This document shows, one piece after another, positions 42,962 to 53,312 of a DNA stretch of 64,000 nucleotides. A program made the position numbers and the translations under genes. The notes under the pieces were generated by a model, which was given only the letters and a program-made list of their open reading frames with translations, was not told the origin of the DNA and did no database searches. Source of the DNA: Roseateles_B flavus (GTDB taxonomy: Bacteria > Pseudomonadota > Gammaproteobacteria > Burkholderiales > Burkholderiaceae_C); contig NZ_JBDPZC010000007.1 in assembly GCF_039872765.1 (NCBI RefSeq), positions 124,001 to 188,000 of the forward strand, written 5' to 3'. Position 1 is the stretch's first letter. The number at the start of each line of letters is the position of its first letter.

Positions 42962-44254
42962 TCAGTCCGTGCCCGCCCGCCGCATCTGCCCCAGCTTGCG
43001 CCCCAGGCTGATCACGGCCATGGCGTAGTAGGCGGACTGGTTGTAGCGGGTCAGCACGAAGAAGTTGTCGGTGCCGGCCACGTAGACCGGGGCGGCGTCG
43101 CCCATCTGCAGCTCGATCAGGGCAAGCTTGCCGGTGTGCTCCTGGCCGGCCTCGGAAAGGCGGGCGCCCAGGGCCTGCATCTGGGCCGGCGTGAAGGTGG
43201 GCCGCACGTCGGGGGCCAGCAGCTGGGCGCGTTCGGCGGTGCCGGCGGGGGCGGCCACGGTGTAGTCGGTGGGCAGGGCACGCTGCCAGCCGTGCTGGGC
43301 CAGGAAGTTGGCCACGGAGCCAATGGCATCGGCCGGGCTGTTGATGAGGTCGGCATGGCCGTCGCCGTCGAAGTCCACGGCATGGCGCATCCAGCTGCCG
43401 GGCATGAACTGGCCCAGGCCCAGGGCGCCGGCATAAGAGCCCTTGAGGGCCAGGGGATCCAGGCCATCGCGCTGACACAGCAGGAGGAACTGGTGCAGCT
43501 CCTCGCGGAAGAAGGGGCTGCGGTCGCTGCGGCCAGTGGGGAAGTCGAAGCTCAGCGTGGCCAGGGCATCAAGGATGCGGAAGCCGCCCATGATGCGGCC
43601 GTAGAAGGTCTCGACGCCGATGATGCCCAGCACGATCTCGGCGGGCACGCCATAGGTCTCTTCCGCGCGGGCCAGGGCCTCGGCGTTGGCCTCCCAGAAG
43701 GCCAGGCCGGCCTGCAGGCGCCGGGGCTCGACGAAGCGGTCGCGGTAGGCCATCCAGTCCTTGGCCGTGCCGGCGGGCGTGGGCATGATCAGCCGCTGCA
43801 CGCTGGGCAGGATGCGGGCCTGGGCCAGCAGGGCGGCGATCTGCTCGGGCGTCTGGTTCAGCGAGGCCGCATGCTCCGCGGCGAATGCCAGCACGGCGGC
43901 GGTCTGACCCAGGGCCGGGGCCTTGGCGTCGGCACTGCCGGGCGCGGTGCCGCCCTTGGTGTGGCGGGCGGGTTTTGTCTTGCCGGTTTGCTTGGAGCGC
44001 TGGCCCGCGGTGAGCGTCTTTCGGTTGGCCGCGGGAGCCGCCGGACTTGCGGAGGCAGTGGCCGAGGGGCGCTCAGCTGCCTGCGCGCGGCAGACGGGTG
44101 TTGCCAGCAGCAGGCTGACGGGCAGGAGGCTCAGGGCGACGAGCGAGTGGGGCAGGGCGGGCAGAGTCAGCAAGATGGGCAATGCCGCGGTGGGCGGCGC
44201 ATTGACAGAGGATGGGGGCAGAGCATACGGGATAGCCTGCCCTCCGCTCCCCAA
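42962..44254 (-). CDS. mltB: Membrane-bound lytic murein transglycosylase B
   Basis: 430 residues from a possible TTG at 44254; no ATG is available before the signal region (ILLTLPALPHSLVALSLLPVSLLL), so the start is uncertain. A basic linker of about 60 residues precedes the SLT-like catalytic domain with the Glu in VLGIIGVETFYGR, GSYAGALGLGQFMPGSW and DFDGDGHADL (calcium-binding-like loop), ending in NQSAYYAMAVISLG. It cleaves peptidoglycan glycan strands to anhydro-muropeptides. Confidence 0.92.
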   Translation of the reverse strand: MGSGGQAIPYALPPSSVNAPPTAALPILLTLPALPHSLVALSLLPVSLLLATPVCRAQAAERPSATASASPAAPAANRKTLTAGQRSKQTGKTKPARHTKGGTAPGSADAKAPALGQTAAVLAFAAEHAASLNQTPEQIAALLAQARILPSVQRLIMPTPAGTAKDWMAYRDRFVEPRRLQAGLAFWEANAEALARAEETYGVPAEIVLGIIGVETFYGRIMGGFRILDALATLSFDFPTGRSDRSPFFREELHQFLLLCQRDGLDPLALKGSYAGALGLGQFMPGSWMRHAVDFDGDGHADLINSPADAIGSVANFLAQHGWQRALPTDYTVAAPAGTAERAQLLAPDVRPTFTPAQMQALGARLSEAGQEHTGKLALIELQMGDAAPVYVAGTDNFFVLTRYNQSAYYAMAVISLGRKLGQMRRAGTD

Positions 44255-44325
44255 AGGCCTGGCGCCGGCAGCTCGGCCGGGGTGCCCTGGCCATGCTCAA
44301 CAGGCGCCCGCAGCGCATCTTCCGA

Positions 44326-44370
44326 GAAAGAAGGCCGGTTAGCCCGATCAAGCGGATTGACCGGCCTCTT
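44326..44370 (-). terminator. Terminator after lipoprotein gene
   Basis: Minus strand arms AGGCCGGT / ACCGGCCT with a 20-nt loop, followed by TCTTTCTC. Confidence 0.6.
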
Positions 44371-44397
44371 GCGGCTCGGGTGCGCGGCGGGCGGTGC

Positions 44398-45057
44398 TCA
44401 GAGCACCAGCATTTCAGCCTTGAGAGACTTGACGCAGTCCTCGGCGGCAAGGGCCAGCTCCTTCTTGAGCAGTGCGGCGCCGTTACCGGTCAGCTCGTCG
44501 TAGGTCGGCGCACCCGTGTTCGACTCGGGGAAGCGGGTGCAGACGCCTTCCGCCACCGTCGTCTTGGTGGTGGTATCGATCAAGCGAGCCTTGGCCGAAT
44601 ACAGCACGCGGTAGTGCGTCCAATCCGTGGGGAAGTAGACGAACTGCCAGCCCATGGTCTGGACGTCCAGCACGTACTGGGCGCTGCCGTCGGCGGCCTT
44701 GGCGAGCGTGGCGGCGTCCTGGGCGGAGACGGTCAGGGGCTGACCTGCGGTCTTGGTGCCATGCGCGCTGCTGAGGGCGCTGGCCAGACCCTCAGCGATG
44801 GCCTGCGCCGGGTCCTGGATCGCGTGGCCGCTCACCATGGCATTGCCATCGGAGACAGCCAGGGCCAGGCCGACGAGGGCGATGGCCGCCTTGCTGGGCG
44901 TCATCGCAATGAAGTCAGGGACCGGGCGCTTGGTCTGGACGAGGGTCTGGCCCTTGAGCCCGGCCACAGCGCCGGGGCCCAGGGCTTGCTTGTTGACAGT
45001 GGCGCAGCCGCCGAGCGCCAACAAGGCGACGATGGGCAGCAGGGGCTTGAGCTTCAT
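44398..45057 (-). CDS. Hypothetical lipoprotein, 219 aa
   Basis: AGAGGAGGA precedes the ATG at 45057. Signal peptide with lipobox LGGC (Cys18). The mature part has a predicted alpha/beta region (YVLDVQTMGWQFVYFPTDWTHYRVLYSAKARLID) and a C-terminal helix with a cysteine (EDCVKSL). I do not recognise a named family. Stand-alone gene with its own terminator; outer-membrane localisation is inferred. Confidence 0.8.
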   Translation of the reverse strand: MKLKPLLPIVALLALGGCATVNKQALGPGAVAGLKGQTLVQTKRPVPDFIAMTPSKAAIALVGLALAVSDGNAMVSGHAIQDPAQAIAEGLASALSSAHGTKTAGQPLTVSAQDAATLAKAADGSAQYVLDVQTMGWQFVYFPTDWTHYRVLYSAKARLIDTTTKTTVAEGVCTRFPESNTGAPTYDELTGNGAALLKKELALAAEDCVKSLKAEMLVL

Positions 45058-45192
45058 GATGGGTCCTCCTCTGAAAGCTTGGTCTTGAAATAGGGGCGTG
45101 CGATTTTAGTGGCAATGGTGCGTGGGTCCCTGCCGGCGGCAGGCGATGGCCGGACCGTACTGCGGGCGGTGCTAATCAGGGTTCGCAGGACT

Positions 45193-46002
45193 TCAAGCGC
45201 GCAGGCCCTGCCCGTCTGTTGCCTGCGCCTGCCAGGCCCCCGGCCCCTCGCTGCGCAGCACGGCCAGGCATTCATGGAACCAGGCCTGGGCCTGGGCGTG
45301 CTGTTCGGCCAGGTCTTCGAGGTCGCGCACGAAGCTCAGGCGTTCCAGGCGCCGGCAGACCTCGGCCGGCAGGTCGCGGGCCAGATAGCGCGGGCCGAAG
45401 CCGCGGCGGGCGGGGCAGTGCAGCAGGCGCAGGACCTCCATCAGCGGGCGCACCGTCATGGCCTGGTAGAAGTGCAGGGCCTCGACGGCGCGGCCGCGCA
45501 GGCGTTCCTTGGTGGGGATGTGCTGGAACATCTCGAAGGCGCTGGCCAGCACGGGAATGCGGGCGCGGGCCGCGGCCAGGTCCTGCGCGGCGTCGAGGTG
45601 CGTTTCCCGCAGCACGCCGGTCCTGTCATGCCAGACCCGGCCGTGGCCGTGCAGTTCGACCTCGCGGAAGAGCAGGGGGTCGCTGCGCCGGATCAGCACG
45701 AGGTCCAGTACCAGGAATTCGCTGCAGTCGCGCAGACGGTAGAAGCGCTGGCGGTAGCCCGCGGTGCCGGTGACCTCGTGCTGCAGGGCGATGGGCGAGA
45801 GCGCCCCGAGCGCGGCCTCGACGGCGGCGAACACGGCCTCGATGGCCTCGTCGGCCACCACCAGCACGGCGTCCACGTCCGAGAGCTCGTCGCGGTAGCT
45901 GAAGGCGGCGCTGCCCCCCTCCCAGGCCGCGTCGACATCGGGGTGGGCGGCCAGGGCAGCCTGCAGGGTCTCGATCAGCAGGGGGCGGGCAATGGGCTTC
46001 AT
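45193..46002 (-). CDS. Nucleotidyltransferase-fold protein
   Basis: 269 residues from the ATG at 46002. The N-terminal polymerase-beta-like fold has AAWEGGSAAFSYRDELSDVDAVLVV, i.e. the G-S motif with S-D-x-D metal ligands, and VLDLVLIRRSD as the third acidic element. The helical C-terminal half (AFEMFQHIPTKERLRGRAVEALHFYQAMTVRPLMEVLR) is typical of aminoglycoside-type nucleotidyltransferases. Substrate unknown. Confidence 0.78.
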   Translation of the reverse strand: MKPIARPLLIETLQAALAAHPDVDAAWEGGSAAFSYRDELSDVDAVLVVADEAIEAVFAAVEAALGALSPIALQHEVTGTAGYRQRFYRLRDCSEFLVLDLVLIRRSDPLLFREVELHGHGRVWHDRTGVLRETHLDAAQDLAAARARIPVLASAFEMFQHIPTKERLRGRAVEALHFYQAMTVRPLMEVLRLLHCPARRGFGPRYLARDLPAEVCRRLERLSFVRDLEDLAEQHAQAQAWFHECLAVLRSEGPGAWQAQATDGQGLRA

Positions 46003-46121
46003 GCGCCGCGATTGTGGCGAGCGACCGCTGCGGCGCCATCGGTCATGGTCAGCCCGCGCCGGGCCGCACCGTCCAAGCCGCCGCCGTGCGCGGGCGCTCA
46101 CAAGGGCAGGGCTCTGCGCCC

Positions 46122-47477
46122 TCAGTAGGCGTCGTTGAAGGCGAAGACGGGCTTGCGCGACTTCCACAGGCCCCGGGTGAAGTCCGGGAAGGCCAGCGTC
46201 TTGAAGCCCTCGGCGATGGACTGCTCGGACAGTGGCGTGATGGCGCTCCAGGCCACGGCGTCGTAGATGTCGATGGGCATGGGCGCCTGGGCCTTCAGGG
46301 CCTCGACAAAGGCGTGGACCACGAAGAAGTCCATGCCGCCATGGCCAGCGCCCTCGGCCTGCGCCGCGTGCTTCTTCCACAGGGGGTGGTCGTAGCGGTC
46401 CTGGTAGGCCTGGAAGTCCTCCCACTGGTGGGGCGGACTCTTGCCTTCGATGTGGATGGAACGGTTGAGGTCCATCCACAGACCGTCCGTGCCCTGCACG
46501 CGGAAGCCTAGCGAGTAGGGGCGTGGCAGCGAGGTGTCGTGTTGCAGCAGGATGGTCTCGCCGTTCTCGCAGGCCAGGGTGGTGGTGACCACGTCGCCCA
46601 GACTGAAGCGGGTGCTGGCGCTGGGATGATCGGCCGGCGCCTTCATCTTGCGCTTGACGTAGTCCTGCAGGCCACGGGCCTTGCTGGCGAAGCTGCTGAT
46701 GTGGGTGAAGCGGTTGCCGCGGTGGATGTTGGCGTACATGGCGCAGGGGCCGATGCCGTGGCTGGGGTAGAGCTCGCCGTTGCGCTGCACGGCGTGCTGG
46801 GTGCGCCAGCGCGCCTCGGACCAGCCCTTGGCGCCGAACTCGACGCCGCCGCCATAGGGTCGGGCCGGGTCGCCGCTGTTGAACTTCACGGCGCGTAGGT
46901 CGTGCTGGTAGCCGCCCTGCAGGTGCACCAGCTCACCGAAGAGGCCGGCGCGCACCATCTGCAGCACGGCCATGACGTCGCGGCGGTAGCAGACGTTCTC
47001 CAGCAGCATGTAGGGTGTGCGGGTGCGCAGCTGGGTGTCGAGCACATCCCAGTGGTCCTGCAGGCTGATGCCGGCCACCACCTCGCAGCCCACCGGCACG
47101 CCGGCCTCCATGGCGGCAATGGCCATGGGCGCATGCCACTCCCAGGGCGTGGCGATGATGACGCCGTCCAGCCCCTTCAGCGCCAGCAGGCGGCGGAAGG
47201 CCTGGGGGTCGGCATCCTCGCCGAAGACGCGGGGCTGCGGCCGGCCGGCCTTCTCGCACTGGTCCAGGGCCTTGCGCAGCATCAGGGGCTCGATGTCGCA
47301 CAGGGCGGCCACCTCCACGTCCTCGCGCCGCAGCAGCTCCTTGAGCAAGACCTGACCCCGCATGCCGGTGCCGATCATGGCCAGGCGCAGGCGCTCGCGG
47401 CCGGCCAGGGCGCGACCGGGCAGGCCCGCGGCCAGGCCCAGGGCGGCGGTGGACTGGAGAAAGTGACGTCGTTGCAT
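46122..47477 (-). CDS. Gfo/Idh/MocA-fold protein, GH109-like, Tat-exported
   Basis: 451 residues. Tat signal MQRRHFLQSTAALGLAAGLPG, then a Rossmann domain LRLAMIGTGMRGQVLLKEL with ALCDIEP and VIIATPWEWHAPMAIAAMEAGVPVGCE. The C-terminal region has SHGIGPCAMYANIHRGNRFTHISSFASKARGL, a pattern of GH109 NAD-dependent alpha-N-acetylgalactosaminidases. Probable role: redox-type glycosidase on amino-sugar glycans in the periplasm. A copy of the dispersed 15-mer encodes R-G-Q-V-L-L in the Rossmann loop. Confidence 0.85.
   Translation of the reverse strand: MQRRHFLQSTAALGLAAGLPGRALAGRERLRLAMIGTGMRGQVLLKELLRREDVEVAALCDIEPLMLRKALDQCEKAGRPQPRVFGEDADPQAFRRLLALKGLDGVIIATPWEWHAPMAIAAMEAGVPVGCEVVAGISLQDHWDVLDTQLRTRTPYMLLENVCYRRDVMAVLQMVRAGLFGELVHLQGGYQHDLRAVKFNSGDPARPYGGGVEFGAKGWSEARWRTQHAVQRNGELYPSHGIGPCAMYANIHRGNRFTHISSFASKARGLQDYVKRKMKAPADHPSASTRFSLGDVVTTTLACENGETILLQHDTSLPRPYSLGFRVQGTDGLWMDLNRSIHIEGKSPPHQWEDFQAYQDRYDHPLWKKHAAQAEGAGHGGMDFFVVHAFVEALKAQAPMPIDIYDAVAWSAITPLSEQSIAEGFKTLAFPDFTRGLWKSRKPVFAFNDAY
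47345..47359 (-). repeat. Dispersed 15-mer, exact copy
   Basis: Minus strand GGGGTCAGGTCTTGC, in the GH109-like gene. Confidence 0.8.
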
Positions 47478-47572
47478 GGTCGCTGAAGCCTCGAAAGAGT
47501 GGGGCGGGTTGCGCCGCGGATGATGGCAGCGCCAGGTCGTGTCCGGCACTGCGTCAATCCCGGAGCCGGCAT

Positions 47573-47600
47573 GAAAAAAGGGCTCCCCCGGGGGAGCCCT
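47573..47600 (-). terminator. Terminator after small lipoprotein gene
   Basis: Minus strand AGGGCTCCCCC / GGGGGAGCCC followed by a run of six T. Confidence 0.85.
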
Positions 47601-47616
47601 GTCGCGCAAGGACTGC

Positions 47617-48075
47617 TTACTTGGCGACTTCGGCCGGCGTCACCGGCTGGCCGTTCTGCTCGGTCGACCGATCGAAGACCAGGCTCTTGCCGAACTGCAG
47701 CTGCACCCAGGTCGGGTAGGTGTAGGCGGTGCCCTTGTTGTGGTCGATCAGGGCGCCGATGCCGCCACCCAGGATGATGTTGCCGTACATGCCCGAGTTT
47801 GCGCGGGACACGGCGCGGGCGGTGGCGTCGGGGTTGCCGGGATGGGTGCACAGGATGTCCAGGTCCTTGCCGGAGCGGCGGATCTGGGTGGTGTCGCCCG
47901 ACTTGACGTTGAAGCTGCCGTAGTCATTGGTCAGCTTGCAGTCTGCACCGGTGATCATCTCGCCGGATTCGCCCTTGGTCTCCACCTTCATCGGGTGGGT
48001 GCTGTCGTTCATCACGGATGCGCAGCCGCTCAGGGCCAGGGCGCCCACCACGGCGCCGATCGTTGCAAGTTTCAA
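47617..48075 (-). CDS. Lipoprotein, 152 aa
   Basis: Begins with TTG at 48075 behind GGGGGATT; signal peptide with lipobox LSGC. The mature part has MITGADCKLTNDYGSFNVKSGDTTQI and DLDILCTHPGNPDATARAVSRANSGMYGNIILGGGIGALIDHNKGTAYTYPTWVQL. This is the pattern of a small proteobacterial lipoprotein family without assigned function, in which two Cys may pair and a glycine-rich segment reaches the membrane. Own terminator downstream. Confidence 0.8.
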   Translation of the reverse strand: MKLATIGAVVGALALSGCASVMNDSTHPMKVETKGESGEMITGADCKLTNDYGSFNVKSGDTTQIRRSGKDLDILCTHPGNPDATARAVSRANSGMYGNIILGGGIGALIDHNKGTAYTYPTWVQLQFGKSLVFDRSTEQNGQPVTPAEVAK

Positions 48076-48191
48076 GGAATCCCCCAGGGTCTTTGTTGAA
48101 ATGGGGCCGCAGTGTAACCAGTTGTTTACATAGCGCCTGGCAGGGTTTCCGGGGGGGGCTCGGGGGCGGCATCGCCGCGCAAGCCGGACGC

Positions 48192-50273
48192 TCAGGCGGG
48201 TCGCCGCAGCGTGCGCAGGGCCTGCCGCCAGCCGCTGCGCCAGGCCTGGGCGGGGGCCTGCGGGCCGGCGCCGTAGCGGGCCTGATCCCAGCTGCGCAGC
48301 AGGGCGGCGGCGGTCTGCGCGGCTGGCCCCATCACCGCCTCCAGGGCCTGGGCCCAGTGGCTGTAGCTCAGGTGCAGCGGGGCGGGGACGCCCATCCGGC
48401 TGAGGTCTTTCTGCACGCTCAGGCGCTGGCGCGTCCAGGCGTCGCGGGGGCGGCTCTGCCAGGCGTTCCAGGCCAGGGCCAGGACCAGCACGCCGGCGAT
48501 CAGTCCCGCGGCGGCCTGGCCGAGCGCGGTCCAGTCGGGGCTCTCGAAGCCCAGCTTGCTCAGCAGCTTGAACTGCTCCTGGCGCGCATAGCCCAGCACC
48601 CACTGCTGCCAGCGGTTGTCCAGGCTTTCCCAGCCATTGCGCAGGCGCCGCCAGAGGTCGGGGCTGACGGTGCCCAGCATGCTGCCGACCAGGCCCGGCG
48701 GCGGCTCCAGGATCTGCCCGCGCTGGATGCGGTAGGGCGCCACGGCGGCCGTGGGATCGGCCCGCACCCAGCCCCGGTCCGCCTGCCAGTACTCCGCCCA
48801 GGCATGGGCCTGGGACTGCCGGATCACCCAGAAGCCATCCTGCGGTTCGGGGTCGGCACCCTGGTAGCCGGTGACCACGCGGGCGGGCACGCCCATGGCC
48901 CGCATCATCACGACGAAGGCACTCGCGAAGTGCTCGCAGAAGCCCAGGCGGCGGTCGAACCAGAACTCGTCGATCAGGTGCGGGCTCTGCTCGCCATAGC
49001 GGCCCGGCGACAGCGTGTAGCTGAAGGGCTGCTCGTGCAGGTGCTGCAGCAGCGCTTCCGCCGCGGCCGCCGGGCGCCGGGACTCCGGCAGCGCCGCCAA
49101 GGCCGGGCGCTGCAGCAGGGCGCGCGCAAAGGCCAGGCTGCGCGGGTTCAGGCCGGGTGGCAGGTCCAGGTAGTCGGACAGCTCCCGGGTGTCCAGCTGC
49201 TGCGGCAGGGCCTCGCTGGCGGGATGGGCCAGGTGCTGGAAGCGCAGGCGCTCGGTCAGCGGGCGCTGGGTGCGCCAGACATGCTCGCGGTCCAGGCGCA
49301 GGCGCAGCTCGTCCAGCTGCAGGGTCTCGCCGGCGGTGCTCGGGTCCAGCTCCAGCATGGGCAGCATGCGGATGCGCAGCGGCTCCAGCGTGAGCTCGTA
49401 GCGAAGCCGCGGGCCGGTGGTCCGGGCCTGGCGGCGGGAGGCGTCCAGTGGGGGCTCGCCCGAAGGCAGCTCGTCGGTGGCGGTCCAGAGGCGGCCGTCG
49501 AAGTCGCTCAGCACCGGGCCGCGGAAGTACCACTGGCGCGGATCGGGCGGGCCCTCCAGCACCCGCAGCCGCATGGCGATGCTCTGGTCGTTGGCGATCT
49601 CGCTGATGCCGCCGAACTGGAGGCGGTCGGACAGGCCGGTGCGTCCCACGCCTTCGGCCGGGATGCCCCACAGCGGCCCGATGCGGGGGAACAGCAGGAA
49701 CAGGGCCACCATCACCGGCAGACCCTGCAGCGTCACCCGCGCCGCCTGCCTGGCGGCCAGGGCCAGATGAGGCTGGCCCAGGGGCATCTGGGCCAGCACC
49801 AGCGCGGTCAGCAGGCCCCAGGTGCAGGCCACGGTCCACAGCGCCGTCAGCAGGGACTGGGAATAGAGGAAGTGGGTCAGGACCAGGAAGAAGCCGAGGA
49901 AGAACACCACGAAGGCGTCGCGCCGGGCCCGCAGTTCCAGGGTCTTGAGTCCCATCAGCAGGACCAGCAGGGTGATGCCCGGCTCGCGGCCCAGCAGGGT
50001 GCGGAACTGCAGCCAGTTCGCGAGCACGGCCAGGCCCAGCACGAGGGTGAGGGTCCAGCGGCCGGGCAGGGGGCGGTTGGAGGCGGCCAGCCAGCCCCGC
50101 CAGCCCAGCACCAGGCCGGCCAGGACCAGGCACCAGGCGGGCAGGTGGTCCGCGTGGGGCAGCAAGGTGGCGGCGATCAGCCCCAGCAGGAAGAAGGTGT
50201 CCCGCGCCTCGCGGCCGGGCGGGCGCCAGCGCAGGGCCTGCCAGGGCCAGGTCTTGCCTTCAGTCGCGCTCAT
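48192..50273 (-). CDS. Transglutaminase-like membrane protein (TgpA type)
   Basis: 693 residues. An N-terminal block of about six helices (DUF3488) is followed by a periplasmic transglutaminase-like domain. The catalytic triad is Cys in RLGFCEHFASAFVVMMRAMGVPARVVTGYQG, His in QAHAWAEYW and Asp in VRADPTAAV. A further helix and a DUF4129-like tail complete it. Third gene of the MoxR-DUF58-TgpA operon; ATGA overlap with DUF58. In Pseudomonas the homologue is essential. Confidence 0.93.
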   Translation of the reverse strand: MSATEGKTWPWQALRWRPPGREARDTFFLLGLIAATLLPHADHLPAWCLVLAGLVLGWRGWLAASNRPLPGRWTLTLVLGLAVLANWLQFRTLLGREPGITLLVLLMGLKTLELRARRDAFVVFFLGFFLVLTHFLYSQSLLTALWTVACTWGLLTALVLAQMPLGQPHLALAARQAARVTLQGLPVMVALFLLFPRIGPLWGIPAEGVGRTGLSDRLQFGGISEIANDQSIAMRLRVLEGPPDPRQWYFRGPVLSDFDGRLWTATDELPSGEPPLDASRRQARTTGPRLRYELTLEPLRIRMLPMLELDPSTAGETLQLDELRLRLDREHVWRTQRPLTERLRFQHLAHPASEALPQQLDTRELSDYLDLPPGLNPRSLAFARALLQRPALAALPESRRPAAAAEALLQHLHEQPFSYTLSPGRYGEQSPHLIDEFWFDRRLGFCEHFASAFVVMMRAMGVPARVVTGYQGADPEPQDGFWVIRQSQAHAWAEYWQADRGWVRADPTAAVAPYRIQRGQILEPPPGLVGSMLGTVSPDLWRRLRNGWESLDNRWQQWVLGYARQEQFKLLSKLGFESPDWTALGQAAAGLIAGVLVLALAWNAWQSRPRDAWTRQRLSVQKDLSRMGVPAPLHLSYSHWAQALEAVMGPAAQTAAALLRSWDQARYGAGPQAPAQAWRSGWRQALRTLRRPA
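50244..50258 (+). repeat. Dispersed 15-mer, one mismatch
   Basis: GGGCCAGGTCTTGCC at the start of the transglutaminase gene (E-G-K-T-W). Confidence 0.4.
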
Positions 50274-51292
50274 GCCGCCGGCTCCTGTTCCTCGGGCATG
50301 CCATGCAGGGCCAGCGCGCGCAGGCAGGCCTGCAGATGGCCGTCGCCGCTGTCGGGATCCAGCTGGCGGCCGGGGATCTGCAGGCCGAAGCGCAGGCCCT
50401 GGCCATCGGCCTGGCGCACCCAGGCGCAGAGGCGGGCCAGGCGGGCCTCGTCGTCCAGCCCGGCGGTGTCGGCCCAGCGCAGCCACAGAGCCTGGCCCTG
50501 GGGCGGCAGGCGCTCGCGCACCCACCATTGCGGCGGGGCGTCGCCCTGGGGCAGGGCCTTCTTCCAGTGGATGTCCCGCGGACGGTCGCCGCGCTGGTAG
50601 GGGCGCAGGCCCTGGACCTCGTCGCCGCCACGCGCGCCCGCGGCCGGGGTCTGCAGGCGCGGGCCGTCACCGCTGCCGCCCGGCAGGGCGGGCGGCAGCG
50701 CCTCGGCCCTGGGATAGACCAGCAGCGGGCTGGCCGGCCGCCAGTAGCTCCAGGCGCGGAACAGGCCCAGGGGGAAGCGGGTTTCCAGGCGCAGGGCGGG
50801 CAGGGCGTGCAGGCCGCGGGGCAGGGCGGGCAGGGCCACCTGGACCTGGGCATGGCCCTGGGCGGGCACGTCCGCCCAGGCGCTGCCGCCCAGCGGGTCG
50901 GCCTTCAGGAACTGGCGCCACTCCCGGCGGTCTGCCGCCAGGGCGATGCCGTAGCGGGCGGGGCCGGGGTTGTGCAGGCGCAGCAGCAGGGGCGCCTCGC
51001 TGCCGGCTTCCACGGCGTCGGGCGGGCGCAGGTCCAGGTCCAGGCCGCGCAGATTGGCATGGGTCGCCAGCATGGAGGCCAGTCCGGCGCCGGCCAGCAG
51101 GAAGCTCAGCGCAAAGCCCAGGCTCAGCTGCTCGTTGATGGAGGCCAGCAGCAGCACCGCCAGCGTGGCGCAGAAGAACAGGCCCGGCCGCGTTGGCAGG
51201 ATGTAGAGGTTGCGCTGGGTCAGGTGGTGGGTGTCGGCGCGCGGGTGGCGGGCGCTCCACCATCGCTGCCAGCGGCTTGCGAGCGAGGCCAT
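50270..51292 (-). CDS. DUF58 protein
   Basis: 340 residues with two membrane helices near the N-terminus (GLFFCATLAVLLLAS and LSLGFALSFLLAGAGLAS). The DUF58 von Willebrand-like domain has RLETRFPLGLFRAWSYW and the signature DEVQGLRPYQRGDRPRDIHWKKAL. Middle gene of the operon, 5 bp after moxR and overlapping the transglutaminase gene. Probably a partner of the MoxR ATPase in assembling or folding envelope complexes. Confidence 0.92.
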   Translation of the reverse strand: MASLASRWQRWWSARHPRADTHHLTQRNLYILPTRPGLFFCATLAVLLLASINEQLSLGFALSFLLAGAGLASMLATHANLRGLDLDLRPPDAVEAGSEAPLLLRLHNPGPARYGIALAADRREWRQFLKADPLGGSAWADVPAQGHAQVQVALPALPRGLHALPALRLETRFPLGLFRAWSYWRPASPLLVYPRAEALPPALPGGSGDGPRLQTPAAGARGGDEVQGLRPYQRGDRPRDIHWKKALPQGDAPPQWWVRERLPPQGQALWLRWADTAGLDDEARLARLCAWVRQADGQGLRFGLQIPGRQLDPDSGDGHLQACLRALALHGMPEEQEPAA

Positions 51293-51297
51293 GACCG

Positions 51298-52236
<939 letters not shown>

Positions 52237-52309
52237 AGGCCAAGCACCATAACCCAAATGCAGGGCGATGGCTTGCGCCATACAAGAGTTCCTGGAGACC
52301 GTGCCTTCG

Positions 52310-53245
52310 ATGTCCACCGCCTTCCTCAGTCACCCCGACTGCCGCCGCCATGACATGGGCGCCGGCCACCCTGAATGCCCGCAACGCCTGGACGCCATCG
52401 ACGACTGGCTGATCGCCAACGGCCTGGACATCGCCCTGAGCCGCCATGACGCACCGCTGGCCGAGCTGAAGGACGTCGAGCTGGCCCACACCCACGGCTA
52501 TGTGAGCGAGATCCGCGACGTGCTGGAGGCCGTGGCCGCCAGCGGCGAATGCAAGGCCATCGACCCGGACACCATCGCCAACCCCTACACCTGGAGCGCC
52601 GCCCTGCGTGCCGCCGGCGCCGCCGTGCGGGCCACGGACCTGGTGCTGGACCGCCAGGCCGAGAACGCCTTCTGCGCCGTGCGCCCGCCGGGCCACCATG
52701 CCACGCGGGACCAGAGCATGGGCTTCTGCTTCTTCAACAACGTGGCCATCGCCGCCCGCCATGCGCTGGACGTGCGAGGCCTGGACCGCGTGGCCGTGGT
52801 CGACTTCGACGTGCACCACGGCAACGGCACGGAAGACATCCTCGCGGGCGACGACCGCGTGCTGATGGTGGGCATCTTCCAGCACCCGCTCTATCCCTAC
52901 AGCGGCGCCGTGCCCAAGGGCGAGAACATGGTCAATGTGCCCATCCCGGCCTACACGCGGGGCGGGGAGATCCGCGAGATGATCGAGGCCATGTGGATGC
53001 CCGCGCTGGAGCGCTTCCGCCCGCAGATGATCTTCATCTCGGCCGGCTTCGACGCGCACCGCGAGGACGACCTCGGCCAGCTGGGCCTGGTCGAGGCCGA
53101 CTACGAATGGATCACCCTGCGCATCAAGGACATCGCCGCGCGGCATGCGCAGGGGCGCATCGTCTCGGTGCTGGAGGGCGGCTACCATCTGGGGGCCCTG
53201 GCGCGCAGCGTGGGAACGCATCTCAGAGTCCTCACGGGCGTCTGA
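52310..53245 (+). CDS. Histone-deacetylase family protein
   Basis: 311 residues, start at 52310 with GGAGA upstream. Zinc hydrolase fold with HPECPQRL, RPPGHHATRDQSMGFCFFNNVAIAA, zinc ligands in DFDVHHGNGT and the second Asp in SAGFDAHREDDLG, and LEGGYHLGAL. Bacterial relatives act as acetylpolyamine amidohydrolases or acetoin-utilisation-type enzymes. Divergent from the moxR operon, terminator downstream. Confidence 0.92.
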   Translation: MSTAFLSHPDCRRHDMGAGHPECPQRLDAIDDWLIANGLDIALSRHDAPLAELKDVELAHTHGYVSEIRDVLEAVAASGECKAIDPDTIANPYTWSAALRAAGAAVRATDLVLDRQAENAFCAVRPPGHHATRDQSMGFCFFNNVAIAARHALDVRGLDRVAVVDFDVHHGNGTEDILAGDDRVLMVGIFQHPLYPYSGAVPKGENMVNVPIPAYTRGGEIREMIEAMWMPALERFRPQMIFISAGFDAHREDDLGQLGLVEADYEWITLRIKDIAARHAQGRIVSVLEGGYHLGALARSVGTHLRVLTGV

Positions 53246-53265
53246 TCATTCCCTGGCGCAAGGCT

Positions 53266-53294
53266 CACAAGGGCGGCTGCAGGCCGCCCTTTTC
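53266..53294 (+). terminator. Terminator after deacetylase-family gene
   Basis: Stem GGGCGGC / GCCGCCC (53271-53277, 53283-53289) followed by TTTT. Confidence 0.75.
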
Positions 53295-53312
53295 GGTTTC
53301 TGAAGAAAGTGC